Origin: Acetobacteraceae bacterium
GTDB taxonomy: Bacteria > Pseudomonadota > Alphaproteobacteria > Acetobacterales > Acetobacteraceae
Assembly (NCBI GenBank): GCA_030044345.1
Contig: JASHVY010000356.1
Span: 1-14,930 of the forward strand
Direction of reading: 5' to 3'
DNA: 14,930 bases
The notes beneath the pieces are model-generated. The model saw only the letters and a program-made list of their open reading frames with translations. It was not told the origin of the DNA and did no database searches. A program made the translations under genes and the position numbers. Shown one piece after another: positions 14,757 to 14,930 of the stretch; position 1 is the first letter of the stretch; each line of letters opens with the position of its first letter.

Positions 14757-14930
14757 ATGACGACGAACACTCTCGGGCGACGCCCGCTGCTCTGCGCCTC
14801 CGCCGCGGCCTTGCTCGCCGCCGGTACCCCGGCTAGCGCCCCAGCCGCTTCGCGCAAGCTCAAGATCGCGCTCTCCAACTCCTATATCGGCAATAAGTGG
14901 CGCATCGAGATGGAGAATCTCTTCAAGGCT
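14757..14930 (+). CDS. Second periplasmic substrate-binding protein of a sugar-type ABC importer, N-terminal part, runs off the window
   Basis: Only 58 codons are visible. The perfect AGGAGG lies eight bases before the ATG. The N-terminus reads LGRRPLLCASAAALLAAGTPASA, a signal peptide with a twin-arginine-like GRR before the hydrophobic core and an AxA-type cleavage region. The mature start, SNSYIGNKWRIEMEN, matches SNNYIGNPWRAQMEN of the binding protein at 10687-11796 at 11 of 15 positions. The two are therefore paralogues, and probably the first gene of a second importer on the + strand downstream of the regulator. Substrate and gene extent lie beyond the window. Confidence 0.8.
   Translation, partial: MTTNTLGRRPLLCASAAALLAAGTPASAPAASRKLKIALSNSYIGNKWRIEMENLFKA

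Noticed and set aside
1..14930. CRISPR array, tRNA or rRNA genes
   Set aside because: No regularly spaced identical repeats, cloverleaf-like sequence or conserved rRNA motifs were seen. The only regular repeats are the degenerate coding units at 1298-1549.

Overview
The window is high-GC DNA that reads like an alphaproteobacterium, perhaps an acetic-acid-bacteria relative. That guess rests on protein style and codon use only, not on a search. It has three blocks: a mobile-element scar (1 to about 1550), a two-gene quinoenzyme module on the + strand (1780-5654), and a transport/catabolic cluster on the - strand (5486-13186). The cluster is followed by a divergent GntR regulator and the start of a second transport system.

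Block 1 holds the N-terminal part of a serine recombinase and two small accessory ORFs on the - strand. It also holds the last ~60 codons of an IS3-type transposase on the + strand and a fragment of a tandem-repeat protein on the - strand. The pieces look nested: an IS3-type element entered the repeat gene, and the recombinase element later replaced most of the IS.

Block 2 is the most unusual part. It encodes a LodA/GoxA-like (cysteine tryptophylquinone, CTQ) oxidase with an apparent twin-arginine signal and a C-terminal NHL/SMP-30-like beta-propeller. A LodB-like flavoprotein, the expected CTQ maturation factor, follows with a 4-base overlap. The reading frame of the second gene has no stop near its natural end and runs 169 bases antisense into the neighbouring mmgE/prpD-family gene.

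Block 3, in transcription order on the - strand, is: a small ABM-type alpha/beta-barrel protein, an SMP-30/gluconolactonase-like lactonase, a periplasmic sugar-type binding protein, a two-domain ABC ATPase, two RbsC-type permeases, and an MmgE/PrpD-family protein. Most gaps are very short, so this looks like one or two operons for import and breakdown of a small polar compound of unknown identity. A FadR-type GntR regulator is divergent from the cluster and may control it. Its promoter looks leaderless, with an extended -10 box. Downstream of it a second binding protein begins; its N-terminus closely resembles the first, so the regulator sits between two related uptake systems. No rRNA, tRNA or CRISPR array was seen.
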